From Chrysomallon squamiferum (Eukaryota; Mollusca; Gastropoda; Neomphalida; Peltospiridae): a stretch of 64,000 bases of DNA. Positions 44,432 to 56,953 of the stretch are shown here, in pieces (position 1 is the stretch's first letter; each line of letters starts with the position of its first letter). A program made the translations under genes and the position numbers. The stretch covers positions 12,973,915 to 13,037,914 of the forward strand of contig CM022679.1 of the NCBI GenBank assembly GCA_012295275.1. Reading direction: 5' to 3'. The notes below the pieces were generated by a model that was given only the letters and a program-made list of their open reading frames with translations, made no database searches and had not been told where the DNA came from.

Positions 44432-45651
44432 TTGTTGTTTTGTATGTGTTCATACAGATAACAATAAAGTTATTAACTGCGGAATATTTCTGTAAATAAA
44501 AATATAAAATTGATTACAACAAGAAAGCAAAACAGATGAAATAAATTTTAATTGCATAACTAAATAAAAATAAAACATCATGCTTATTTGATTGGAACAA
44601 ATAAATTAAAACAACAATTGAAAATAAGCTGAAAAATACACAAATAATGATAAAGAAATAAAATAAGAACTATATATATATATATATATATATCGGACAA
44701 CAAACAAAGAATTAAAATGAACATATTAAACAAATGAATACATATTAAACCCTGTTGCGCATTTTAAAATAAATATTTCTTAATCTGAAATAACCACTAA
44801 ACAGATAATTATAAAGACTTCAAAGACAGAAATTTAAACAGTTCTCAAAATATCTCCTTTTGTAAATAATACTATGTTCATTTTAATAATAATAATAATA
44901 ATAATAAATAATAATAATAATAATAATAATAATAATCGAAAATTCATCATAATAACTAAGATTTCAAATGTTATATTATCTCTATATAAAACTAATATTT
45001 GTATTATTATTTCTATTTCTGAAGTGATAAAAAATGAAACTGAAGACACTAGATGTAATAATGTATTTTATTTGTTTAAACCACAATTTTAAACAAACAG
45101 GTACTATATACAGAATAATAATTTAAAAAAAAAATGTATATTGTTATATTCCACACCACGCGAACACTACACTGCTTGTACATTTAACTGAATACATCCC
45201 ATTACTGTACACATCGCTCGATCTCACCACCATTACCTATACTCATGAAATATATCTGTAGATCTAAAGAGTGACGTCATATTTCATTTGAAGAAAATAG
45301 CGCTCATTTGTTTTCTGATGTTTGCGTACGAAAAGAGTTGAATACGAATAGAAATCGAAGATGGAACAAACCGTACTACCTCAGAATTAAGGAACAGCGT
45401 AAGAGGGGTGAATGGTAAGAAAATAATGTGCTCTTCACTCGTAGACATAAACAAATGCAGCATAACCTTTCATAAATATAAAACTAATAATAAAGTACCG
45501 AAAACCACAAAAATTGATATCAAAATAACTGAAAAGAAAATCAAAAGTCATACACAGAGAATAAGAATTTTAAATAATTATACAATAAAAAAAAAATGTA
45601 AATACAAAACGAAAAGAAGATAAACAATAAAATAAAATAATAAAATAATAA

Positions 45652-45711
<60 letters not shown>

Positions 45712-45736
45712 GATAATGATAATGATAATGATGATG

Positions 45737-45774
<38 letters not shown>

Positions 45775-45944
45775 CCATATATATACACGTACATATCACA
45801 AACAGATGCCATTTTAAAATTTAATAAAATAATCTACAAACATTTAAAAAAAACTGAATCAATAAAACAAAAATAGGGACTATTTTTTTTTTTTTTTTCA
45901 TTCATTTTTTTTTAATTATTATTATTATTTTTCTTCAGCTAAAT
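43980..45944. other. Intergenic DNA between convergent genes
   Basis: The plus-strand 171-aa gene and the minus-strand gene at 45.9-50.6 kb converge here. The region is almost wholly simple sequence and AT-rich DNA: (AAT)n at 44021-44072, (ATT)n at 44376-44430, (TA)n at 44672-44692, (AAT)n at 44886-44936 and (AAT)n(GATAAT)n(AAT)n at 45655-45771. No gene is supported. Confidence 0.7.
45655..45771. repeat. (AAT)n(GATAAT)n(AAT)n compound microsatellite
   Basis: A hexamer run of GATAAT lies between two AAT runs. Confidence 0.9.
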
Positions 45945-46255
45945 TTAATTCTTTACAAAAAATCTTGTGTCGTAAAATTTCCAAAATTCGTCATCACGTT
46001 CGAACGTTTCCGGAAACGGAATCATATTGGGTGACGAGCATTCTGAGAAAAATCCGGCTTCTGGACGAGGCATCGTTTCCGGTGTTTCTTGCCTTTTCTG
46101 CGCGGAGTTATTTTGACCTTTGTTTTTTACAACAATTGCAGGCAACTGTAAGTCACTTTTTTCCGATTTAGAAGCCGTCTGCTGAATACCTTCATCGCCA
46201 TTGTTCCCATATTTGTCCTTCCGAAAGTTAAGAAGACCGTTTATGAAAAGCTTCT
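45945..46255 (-). CDS. Gene 1 distal alternative last exon (ends ERDDEFWKFYD)
   Basis: The acceptor is TTTTTTTTCAG at the plus-strand boundary 46255/46256. The exon begins with two bases that complete the phase-1 codon from the 1002-nt exon, then encodes about 102 residues to TAA. It starts KLFINGLLNFRKDKYG and ends FERDDEFWKFYDTRFFVKN. The ERDDEFWKFYD tail is nearly the same as the tail of the distal last exon of gene 2. It lacks the W.E.N segment that begins the other three last exons. Confidence 0.7.
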
Positions 46256-47343
46256 CTGAAAAAAGGACAATATATATGGATTTAAGTTAAAGCATCAGAA
46301 CAGGAACAAGTCTGCTGTGTTATATATTAAATACACTGAATTTGTTTATCAGTGAATGACAGCCAAAATTTCATAGGACATGAATGTAACGGTCTTTTTA
46401 AAAATAGAAATAAAAATGTAATAATAATAATAATGATAATAATAACAACTGCCAAAATAAGACAACAATCGAACATTAAAATTCATGCTCGAAAAAAAAT
46501 AATTTAAATTATATTAAAAAATGAATAACAAAAAGATCAGAATAAAGAATAATCAGTTCAACAGAAAAAAACAATAACAAATATATATATTAACGATTCA
46601 TAAGTTTGGCATATGACTCGACAGTACATACGTTTAAAATGCATCTGCAGATATTAAAAACATTTACAGTTAATAAAGTTAAGAGATATCTCATTGTTAA
46701 GATTCCTTAATCTCATCTGTCATATTTAGTATGGTTTTTACATAATCTAATTGTGTACGTCCTTTATAATTTATGTAGTATAATTTCATAACATGGGCTT
46801 TACGTAATATAATTCTATAATAATAAAATAATATAAAAAATGGGTTCTGCGAAATCTAAATTTATAATATAGGCTTTTATGTAACTTAATTTTAAAACAT
46901 GGGCTTTACGAAATATCATTTTATATACACGTAATTTACTTTCATGGCATAAGCTTTATGTAATCTGGACCTATAATATCGATCTTCCATATACTAATTA
47001 TGGACGTTATGTAATCAGATTTTATGTTATAGTCCTTACTCATACTGCGTTCGGGTTCTTTTTTGCCATTTTTCTCTCGTAATAATCATTCCATAATTTT
47101 TGCATATGTCGTTCATGAATGTTGTACTCCATCCATATGCCTGTAATGAAAACAAACACAGAAGTGCACCTGTGTGAACATATTCAGTGCGTGGTGAGGT
47201 TTCTGCCTACCGTTTTAACAATCAAGTTACCGAGTTCACAAGCCTCGTCCACATTTCCCGTAAGAATAATACTTGACTTTTCAGTCGAAGTTAAGAAATC
47301 GGTTTCAATTGGTTGGAATTTCATACAGACTAAGTCTCATTAT

Positions 47344-47392
<49 letters not shown>

Positions 47393-50300
47393 GTAATAGT
47401 AATAATAACAACAACAAGAACAACAACAATAGTAACACTAATAATAATAATGACTACAACAACAGTAAAGTAATTTAAATAAACCAACCAACCCATCCAT
47501 CAAAATTAATTAATAATTTAGAAAACAAACATAATGATAGCATTACAAACGGTAGCATAAACATTAACGCCTCTTCCAATAACATAAAACATGAACTGTA
47601 ACATTTAAAATAAATAAATAAATAAATAGAAACGACATTTTGAAGAATCTTTTAATTAACTTACTAAGTGAATCCTTCTTGAACCTGAACTCGTCTGTCT
47701 CGGGTACGCGACGTTTGTGAACTTCATTACTGTAGACGAATTTAGTCCAGCTTTTGTCAGGAGGTTTCGTATACGTAGGGAAGATATTTTTCCGGGCTAA
47801 GTAGCCCAGTTTATCCAATGGCTTCAGTTCTCCATCGATAAGGTTGGGGATAGGAAGGTCTTTCATGCTTCTTTTTTGAAGCTTCTCTAAAATAAGCTTC
47901 TCTATTTCATTAACAATCTTCTTGTCCTCCACAATATCGGAAGTTCTGTTGGAAAAACGCTTGTTAAAATGTGGACATTCTTGTAACAGACAGAATGGCA
48001 GTGGCTCTAGATTATTAGGTATTATACTCTTATAGTCAAAATGCTTCTTTTCTTCAGCTTTTGGTGTTTCCTGTGTTTCTTTGGTTATGACGTGTTCTGA
48101 TTTCTCCGGGGCTGTGGTTTCTTCTTTGTCCTTAACAAGTTTATACGTGCACAGTTCATGCCTTTCCTTTGTGTGTTTGGTTTCAGGCATATTCTTCGTG
48201 TTTTGACTTTCGGCCAAGTCTAGTTTCTTCTTAGCTTCTTTCCACTTATTTGTACCCAACCTATTTTTAGCATTCGGAAATTTAGCGTGTTGTTTCTGAA
48301 GTATATCCTTAGGAAGATTTGTAAAACTTTCTGCACGATGCAAATCGATATGTGTCTTCTCGAGATTCAGGGTCCCGCTTTGATCGGTGTTAACTGAACT
48401 ATCTTTTGCAGTATCTTCCGGATTAACATTTTTTGAATTTCGAACATATTTTTCAAAATTCATTTGGTTTTTACGTTGCGCTGTTCCCTTGTTCGTTTTA
48501 GGCGCTTCACGGCGACACGGAGGTAAACATAAATTTCCATGCTTTCTAAAGGGATTACGTCTTAAAGTGTTGTACATGTCAGCTTCCGCATGTTTTATGG
48601 CTGTTCGAGCGAGATTGTTTGCAGTGTCCATATCTTCAAACCTGGCACGTTCCCGAGCTGCTCTTGCTGCGAGTTAAACCGTTTAACAAATAAATTCTCA
48701 TGAAATTGTTTTAAATCGTCTTTAACTTCTTTCGTTTGCTTTTCGTCCTTTTAGTTTTTATTTTATTTATTTATTTATTAGTCTAGTCTATTCCTACTGT
48801 ATAATTTGTTTTTTGTTTTTTTTTAATTTATTATAAATAAAAGGTAAAAGAATAATCTAAGAATACTGAATAATTATGACGTCATATGATGACGTAATAT
48901 GTATAGAGTGTTGCACTCAAAGTTATGAGGAAACAAAATAATTATTAAAACTAACTGCCAATCAGAGATGAAACTATTCTTATATAAAACAAACAAATAA
49001 ATAATTTTTCACTGCTACATTACACTATTTGTACTTATTTTTATTAGCAGTATTCATCTTACCTTCACTTTCAAAACAAAATTCATAATGTATAGATACA
49101 TGCATTGTTTCCCTCACTATCCACCATTTGTATAATAAAAAATATTTATCATAAGCTATGCTCTAAACTGAAACTTTTGAACGTTTGTTCGTCGATATGT
49201 TAAACCATAATTTTGTCGATAAGCTGGGCACTAGCGCCCACCAGTTAACGTTTGACAGGCTGGGGTTAGTGCTTGGCCTTTTTGGGGGCAAATAATGAAC
49301 GTTAAAGCTTCGCTGGAACAACTGTCAGGCGTTTTGTATGATGACAGAACTGGTTATGAAACCAATTAGACTTAATAACTACTTTACTCATTTCCATCTT
49401 CGAATCTTGACCAAATGGTGTTTTCCATGGTTAATTATATACAAACTAAATCATGAAATTGCGTCAGTGTTACGGAAAGAAAAGACTAACGTGATTCATT
49501 AACAAAACTTACTTTTGGCTCTTGCTAAAAATTTAAGAAATATGTTCAACGAACGCAGTGAGTAGCATCAGATTTGGGTGCCAAGTTATTTTGTTATTAT
49601 TTTTCTAGTGTGTTATAATGTGTGCTTTTTTTTTCATAATCAACAAATAAATGGATATCCTTTCTACGCATAAATACTGTGGTGAAAGGAGTTGTGTTTA
49701 TCTTTATTATCGTTCAGTGTTTGAGTAGTTAAAACTTTAATCACTAAATTTTATTGAATAGCTAAACTGTAATAAGTATCTGTTCATTCTAAAAATGTTG
49801 TCAGTTTGGTGGACGCTCCAAGTTTACAATATCCGAAACTGGTGAAACAGGAAAACAAGATTGCTGAGTTCTGTGCTAAACTAAATTAAATTACTGTCTA
49901 AGCTAGTTAAATTAAATTATGAAATATAAAATTATCTTATGAAAACAATGTCACAAAAAAGGATTAATATTTAAATTTGCATACATATATAGGCTAGTGT
50001 TGGGTAAAATGTTTCCTCGGCGTAAAAGTCCCATACCTCTAACTTATGTATGTATTTTAAGCAATTTCGTATTTTTGCTAAATTCTTATAATATTTTACG
50101 ATTATTAGTATTCACATTTTACGTTAAACAATGGAACGGGATCAACTGGTTTTGCATTTAATAACGTGTTTTGAGTTATGACAGAATAGTTGATACTTCA
50201 TTCAGTTCATTATAATTTTGCATAGGGTAAAAAGCTGCAGGGTAGGCCTTTTCCCCCAGGTCTGGCGTAAAAGACGCCATTCTTTAATAAATGTCAGTGT

Positions 50301-50606
50301 TTTATTATATTGTTTTAATGTCACAAATTCAGAAATTTGATTCCTATATTATACTTATTGCTAAAAACGGGGAAAAGTTTCTAAATGTAGAATGACATAA
50401 TACTTGACTAAAGAGGAGCTTTTACCAGTTCTGTCCTACATATATAGATACACAGACGTTTTTCCCTTTTGGTATAGATAAGGTACTCGGTTACCTGTTA
50501 ATGTTTGTATGGTGGAACCTGGATGGTTTTTGGTTGATGCTGGTAATGGTATAAGCTTAGGATGGATTTGCTGTTTTGATAACTCACTATCAGAATGGAT
50601 TTCAAG
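45945..50606 (-). CDS. Tandem-family gene 1: uncharacterised protein with PETDEFR motif and two alternative last exons
   Basis: Exons in transcription order: 50606-50495 (phase 0 in, phase 1 out), 48666-47665 (1002 nt), then one of two last exons, 47140-47040 or 46255-45945. Its own first exon was not found. From exon 2 onward the products are 404 or 474 residues. Exon 2 carries PKLIPLPASTKN. The long exon opens RAARERARFEDMDTANNLA (helical, charged), has a Lys/Glu/Thr-rich middle and ends in NIFPTYTKPPDKSWTKF...VPETDEFRFKKDSL. These features match the neighbouring gene at 53.7-59.4 kb in order and phase (VETLPGVEK-like, VFEERKKATED, NVFPGYS..., QPETDEFRYTRDEL), showing paralogy. No signal peptide or membrane span is apparent in these exons. 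The family is not recognised. A cytoskeletal or ciliary role is a guess from composition only. Confidence 0.75.
46727..47035 (-). repeat. Degenerate minisatellite between the two last exons of gene 1
   Basis: Eight or so imperfect units of about 30-50 bp, each resembling gggctttacgtaatctaatt followed by ttataacat. The array ends only a few bases from the stop codon of the proximal last exon. Confidence 0.65.
47040..47140 (-). CDS. Gene 1 proximal alternative last exon (IWMEYN)
   Basis: The acceptor GTTTTCATTACAG is followed by two bases completing a serine codon, then IWMEYNIHERHMQKLWNDYY and twelve more residues to TGA. It is homologous to KWAEHNVLRQRMKKAWDEIP in gene 2. The phase fits the donor at 47665. 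A GTATGAGT string overlaps the stop and could act as a donor, but its phase does not match the distal exon, so this is best read as a true terminal exon. Confidence 0.7.
47346..47400. repeat. (AAT)n microsatellite in gene 1 intron
   Basis: AAT triplets followed by AAC- and AAG-containing variants to about 47465. Confidence 0.85.
49513..49524 (-). other. Candidate 12-nt microexon of gene 1
   Basis: On the minus strand TTTTTAG|CAAGAGCCAAAA|GTAAGTTTTG gives strong acceptor and donor sites around 12 nt. It sits between exon 2 and the 1002-nt exon, keeps the phase-1 frame and would add four residues (A, R, A, K before T). Its first seven bases equal the first bases of the next exon. It may be a real microexon or a chance pair of sites. 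Confidence 0.3.
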
Positions 50607-51494
50607 CTGTACATAAATAAATAAATAAATAATATAATAAATAAATAATAAAACCAAATATACTTAACAAAATAAATGAATGAATGAATAAATAAATATA
50701 TAAATAATATCGTTAATCATTAACTTAATGTATTAGAAAAATCAAGTTCGAAATAATTATAACTACATAATTATATAAACATGTAGTAGTAACATTATGT
50801 TTGTGTGCATGCGTGTGTATATATGTATATATGAATATATACATTATTTGAAAATATATTAAAAGCTTTGTTTTTTAATATAGCATTAGCAGCAGCATTT
50901 ATATAAACGTTTATGTAAATAAATAAATAAGTAAATGCTGACGAGATGATTATTATTGTTGTTGTTGTTGTTGTTTTTCCTTGGCTGCTAATGCGCAAGA
51001 ACCTCCTTCACAAATTAGCACTCTGTTAACATCTAAACTGGGTATTTTCTGATAATAGTTGATTAATTCCGTTTTGAAAGATAAATCAGATCGTTCATTT
51101 AAGTTAAGGATTCTAAAAAAGGGATGGAATATTTCGGTACACTGATTTGTACGGTAGAAAAAAGCTCCAGATAAAAACGACCATAATGTTGCGTATTTAA
51201 AACGATAATTATACTAGAATACAGTTTAATTAAATAAATACTAAAAGCATCAATTGGATACTGATTTTAAAAAAATAATAAAAATTAACTGATCAAAAAA
51301 TAAATAAATAAAAAATAAAAAATAAAAAATAAAAAAAATAATAATAATATTAATTACCGAAAGAATACATGAAGGAAAAAAAAATTGAAAAAGAGATTTA
51401 TTGCACTGCCTTTTCACGCAAAATTGATTCTGTAATTTCTTTTACTGACTAAAAAAAAAAAAAAAAAAAAGTTTTTAAAAATCTATGTATGTGT

Positions 51495-51509
51495 ATGTGT
51501 GTGTGTGTG

Positions 51510-51560
<51 letters not shown>
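51495..51560. repeat. (GT)n microsatellite
   Basis: GT dinucleotides with one TTT break. Confidence 0.95.
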
Positions 51561-51563
<3 letters not shown>

Positions 51564-51859
51564 ATAGCAATACTAATGATAATGGGGAGAAAAGTAGTAG
51601 TAGTAAATAAGCATTTATCTTTCTTTACCTGCCGGTGAGACCAAACAATGGACTGTTGAATGCTATCGTTACTAGTTTACATTATGACGTAATCATAATG
51701 GGTTACGTTATAAAGAAATATATATGTGTTGTTATTTATATGCTTTTCGTAACTTTTTGTTATTATTAATTTGTTTCCACCCTTCTTCATCAACTTCTTT
51801 TTCTTTTCTTTTTTAAAAAATAAAATTTATTTTTATGATAAATTTATTCTTTAATAGTT

Positions 51860-51910
<51 letters not shown>

Positions 51911-53707
51911 TTATTTTTATTTAACTGGGTTTTTTGTTTGTTGTTGTTCTTTTTTTTTTGTTTTTTTTTATTATTTTTTTGTAAATTTGTTTAGAGTATC
52001 TTTTTTGTGTTTCTTGTTAGTTTTTTTGTTGTTGTTTTTGTAAAGCAAAGAACGTTCTTTTCATATGAAAAAAGCACACACACGTGTTCAAAATGTATTT
52101 TATTTTCACATCATTAAAGTTGACATGGATAAATAAATATACAGTTTAGCGTTAACAGAAAAACATCATTATTTTATGGCACTGTAATTTTTTTTTGGGG
52201 GGGGGGTTAGATTTTGTATATATATATATGTACAGTCATTGTCAATAGAAGCAAGATATGATGACTAGATAGATTTCACTAACCCAAAAATATTTAGTTC
52301 GATAAATTATATATCAAAATATCGTTTTGAAAACGGTTTTCATTTAAAAAATAACAAATAAATTTGTTGTTACTCTCGAGAACAGCGAGATGAGAAATAA
52401 AACACTTAATGTCTTTTAATTCTTATATTATTTGGGACTGCAGAATAAAACAAATAACTGGTTCGACTGTCTAATGATGTTAGCTTTATCCTGCTCAGGT
52501 CAAAAGGTGAATGCAGCTCAAAAGAGCCTCGCCGCATTTCTCCATTCTAACCTTCGCATGATACAGGTGAGCCAGTTATTATTACTTGCAAATAAAAACA
52601 TAAAGAAACATAATGTGGATCCATTCATATATGGGCACACATTAGATCAAAGAAATGGTGGGAAAACAAGATTTTCGAGATAGATATTTTAAAATGAAAT
52701 AAGTATATGTGAATTTTATTAGAAACCAGCATTATTATTATTTTAAAAAATTGAACTGCATTAATATCATTCATAAAGCTGTGCTTGCAAATTAAAATTA
52801 ATTCCAAGAAAAATGCTGTTCGATAAAAAACACACACATGAAGATTGAAAATAACAAACAAAACAAATGAAACGAATGTATTTAGATAAAAGTCACCAAC
52901 ACTGAATTAACAATTTAAATTAATATTTAAAATAATGACTTTTAAACGTCGAAATGGATGGATGTTTAAACTACGAAGCAGCAAAATTAATGTGTGTCTT
53001 TGAAAAAAAAAAAAAAAAAAAAAAAGAGAGAAAAAGAAAACGTTAGAAATGTCACACCCAAAACACAGAATTTAAATGAATAATGCATAGTCGTTGGATT
53101 ATTATTATTATTATTTATTTTATTTATTTATTTATTTAAAATAAAGCAGTAACATTCATATCGAAACACTGCAAAAACTAAAGTAAAACAAATGTGATTA
53201 GAACATCTGATCAGCGTGGATATTGTGAAAAATAAACATCATTATTGATTAGCATACAACAGAACACACACACACACACACACACAGAGAGATGAGGCGT
53301 ATGCGTGTGTGTGTGAAACAATGAAGAGAGCGTGAGAAAAAAAAGAGATTCTGGAATTGGGCAGATTACCAAGCGAGTTGATGGTTTTACAGCACCAAAT
53401 GCGTAAATAGGAACAGATATTTTTAACTGATGCATAATACTTAATCTCAGAAACACTGAACAATGATTATATATCTAACTATACCATATATATATATATC
53501 GATAATTTCTACGTGACTTAATAACTTAATTACTGTGGAATGTAGTTGTCCCAATTATACGTTATAAATAACGTAATACTGAATATGTTCTGTCTTTATT
53601 TCTTCTTTTTCCTTTTATTTTATTTTATGTTTTCTTCCCCTTTTTGTTATTAATTAATGGGCATAGTAGTTAAATAAAGGGGTAATTTACACGAAACAGT
53701 AATTTAT

Positions 53708-54063
53708 TTATTTTGGCGTAGTTTGATCGTAGAATTTCCAAAACTCGTCATCACGCTCCACTTTCGCTGGTAACGGAGCCAGTTCCGGTTCCGGTAGTGG
53801 CGGGAGAAGTGGAGTGAGGGGCGGAGTTTTGAAAACAATTTCCTCTTCCTGTTCAGGAAGCTCTTCCGGCTTCGGTTGTGCTTTTTGCTTTGGTTTTGGT
53901 TTAGGTTTAGGTTTGGGTTTTGTTTTTAGAGCTGGGTTGTTTGTAGCTGGTACTCGTTTGGCATCTCTGTCCCACGTAATCTGAGCCTTAGGAATAGAGT
54001 TAACGAAACTTTCCCACTGCTTGTCCATGTAAGCGCGAATGATATTTTGTTCTGCCCACGAAC
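53708..54063 (-). CDS. Gene 2 distal alternative last exon (SWAEQN ... ERDDEFWKFYD)
   Basis: The acceptor is TTTTTTTTAG. The exon begins SWAEQNIIRAYMDKQWESFV, then a run of Lys-Pro dipeptides (seven KP in a row), a Glu-rich part and a Pro-Leu-rich part (PPLTPLLPPLPEPE), and ends VERDDEFWKFYDQTTPK before TAA. It joins the phase-1 donor at 55646. AATAAA overlaps and follows the stop codon. The opening is homologous to the proximal exon and the end to the distal exon of gene 1. Confidence 0.75.
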
Positions 54064-54171
54064 CTAAAAAAAATGAGTGAATAAAGTACAAATGTTAAGT
54101 ATGATTACTTTAAAGTAGTCAGAGACAAATGCCACATAAATTGTTGATATATATGCCATTTTGAGTTTTGA

Positions 54172-54236
<65 letters not shown>

Positions 54237-56700
54237 CTCTCTTTCTCTCTCTCACTCTCTCTCTTATTCTCTCTTTTCTCTCTCTCACTATCTCTGTCTC
54301 TTTGTCTCTCTCTCTCTCTGAGACACAAACACAAACACAAAATAAATAAATAAATAAAATAAAACAAAATAAAATAAAATAAAATAAAACAAACAAAATA
54401 AAACAAAATACACAAACAAATAAATGTACAGTATCTCTTAAAAACGAAACAATAAAATAATAAAGATAAACTTACAAAATTTATTTCTGGTAAAAGATTT
54501 TACATTTTTAAATATACTGATTATTCTTTTCTATCTAAAAAATAAAAATAATTAAATAAATATATATATTATTACTGAATTAAAGATTATACAAAGAACA
54601 GTATATGCATATACATTAGTGCGTAGGACTGATGACATCATATATCTAGTTCTTGGAGTGTGTTTCTTTGGCGGGTATCTCATCCCAGGCTTTCTTCATC
54701 CTCTGTCGAAGCACGTTGTGTTCAGCCCATTTGCCTAAAAAGATCAGAAGTGCACACAGTTTTAGCAAAGCCGGTGAAAGCAACGGGGCGGAACACAACG
54801 GCAATGTATAATAAATACTATGAGTGTGTGTAAAGATATAATTGTTAGTGCAAAATTATGTTACAAAACACCTCAAAAGTCCTAAAACCATATGTATCAT
54901 TAAGCACATAAATAACTGTAGAGCTGTTTCTATCAAATAATGTTACCTGTTTAACTTCATCTATGGAGACTGCTATTTTATTATTATAGTTGCTGTTGTT
55001 GTTGTTATTAAATATTTCCATTGAGCAGAAACATCTCTGTCATTCTCATTTTGTAAAACATCACTTGCTATAAAGTGTATTCTGAGTTTAATACTTTACA
55101 TCTACATCAGCATATAATAAACAAATAACAAATGAAATAATATATTAAGTTAAAAGTTTCCTTTCACTCTTTAAAATTACAAGAATATTTCTACGCTGCC
55201 AAATATTACTTAACACTGTCATCTGAAGCTTATAGAACAATGCTTCTCCCCATTACTTCATAATTACATTCACTGATATCATTTTTTACTTACAATTTAG
55301 CTGAAGTATACAAAAATGTTAGAGAAAGAATTGCTTTGGCGTTTTCGCCAAACAAAGGAACATAAAACAGGATGAATGTATAGAGGTCTAAGCAGAGACA
55401 CAAAGATGGTTAGATAATAACATTATAAAGGTGTTTGAATAATTGTAACTGTATTGTGGCTGTTTTAACAAAACCAGCTGCTTATGGTGATTAAATAAAA
55501 TGTATATATATTTAGCGAAGAAGAATGTTAATTAATGAAAGTTATGGTTCTAAAGCAGAACAAACACAGTGTTGAAATATCTGATTAATACAACAGTCAA
55601 AGCAGATTATTATTCTGAATAACAAACTGGATGACTAGAACTTACTAAGTTCGTCTCTTGTATATCTGAATTCATCAGTTTCTGGCTGGCGCTGTAAGTG
55701 CACTTTGTCGCTAAACGCAGACTTTGTGGAGCTCTCTCTATTGCTTATCGAGTATCCTGGAAACACATTCTGTCGCGAAGCATTGCTGATCATATTATAG
55801 TCACTGCTTGCGTTTTTTGTAAACTTGGCGATAGCCTCGGTGATGTTTTCATTTGGCGAGTCTCTATTGTCTTTCGCTGTAGAATGCAGACTTTTCTGTC
55901 TGGCCATTGTGTCTAGAACTTTCTTTTCATCTGACAGCAGCGAGTCACATATCCGGCTGCCGAATCGATGACGTATATTCGCCGGAAGAGGTATGCAGCT
56001 TCGAGCGGGCGGCTGGCTGCTTTCCTCAGCATCAGTTATCTTCACAAATTCTTTGAAGTCACTCGCCCTGCTTTGTTGATTCTGTCTTTCGTAGGCGGGT
56101 TCTTGGCGTTTCGACACGGAGAAGACGTCGACCGCGGGGCTTTTGTAAATAGGGGGAAGTCTGCCGTACTTATCTCGATTGAAGTTCCTGCGATTGTCTG
56201 GCATGAGGCCTATGTTAATTTCTCTCGAATGTTCGAGATCTTTGGAGGATAACCACTGATTACTTCGCTCTCCGCTCTTTCCTGCGGAGTTCGCCGGAAG
56301 TTTTACGTCTTTCGAAGCTCCTGTGCACATTAAAATGGCGTCCTGTTCTAAAGACTGTAAGCCTTTTCTGGTGTCTTCAGTGGCCTTTTTCCTTTCCTCG
56401 AAGACCCGTCGTGCTTGGACAGCTGTTTCTTGACCTGTAAATAAAATGTAAAATATTGTTTTCTCCTTAGATTGTTTGTTCTTTCTATTTGTTTATTCAG
56501 ATCTATCTGTCCATCTATCTATCTATCTATCTATTTTTTTTTTTCTTTTTCTTTTAATCATGGCAACTTTCAATTACTTTTGTTTAAATTTTTGGCAAAT
56601 GGTTCCATCCAAAAGTATAGATATATGTGAGGTGTCTATTTTTGTATATGGTCGGTTCTTAATCGTCTTTTCTTCTTCTTCTTCTTCTTTATTATTATTA

Positions 56701-56747
<47 letters not shown>

Positions 56748-56875
56748 ACTGCTTTCCCAGTCTTCATAAAAAACAATATTTTTGTAATTCTCATAGTATA
56801 GATGATGATAATAATAATAAATTTATTGTTATGGTTATTATTTATTTTATAATTCTTTATTTATTTCTTCTTCTT

Positions 56876-56953
<78 letters not shown>

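Larger units (their letters stand above)
48780..53707. other. Interval upstream of the gene 1 long exon and between tandem genes
   Basis: Besides gene 1 exon 2 and the candidate microexon, nothing firm is coding. Exon-like fragments are seen at 50953-51112 (minus) and 52499-52566 (plus). Simple repeats include (GT)n at 51495-51560, (TTTA)n at 51860-51912, an A-run near 53004-53025 and (CA)n at 53263-53286. The first exon of gene 1 would be expected in this interval if it is an independent gene. Confidence 0.5.

Noticed and set aside
47564-47664. In-frame extension of the gene 1 long exon past 47665
   Set aside because: A consensus GTAAGT donor lies at the same position and phase as in the paralog, and the extension is hydrophobic intron translation from TTTA repeats.
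49297-49890. Short plus-strand frames (MNVKASLEQLSGVLYDD; SLVDAPSLQYPKLVKQ)
   Set aside because: Protein-like but only 24-40 codons each, without splice or start support; possibly old transposon remnants.
55698-56252. Plus-strand ORFs opposite the gene 2 long exon
   Set aside because: Antisense shadows of a well-supported coding exon.
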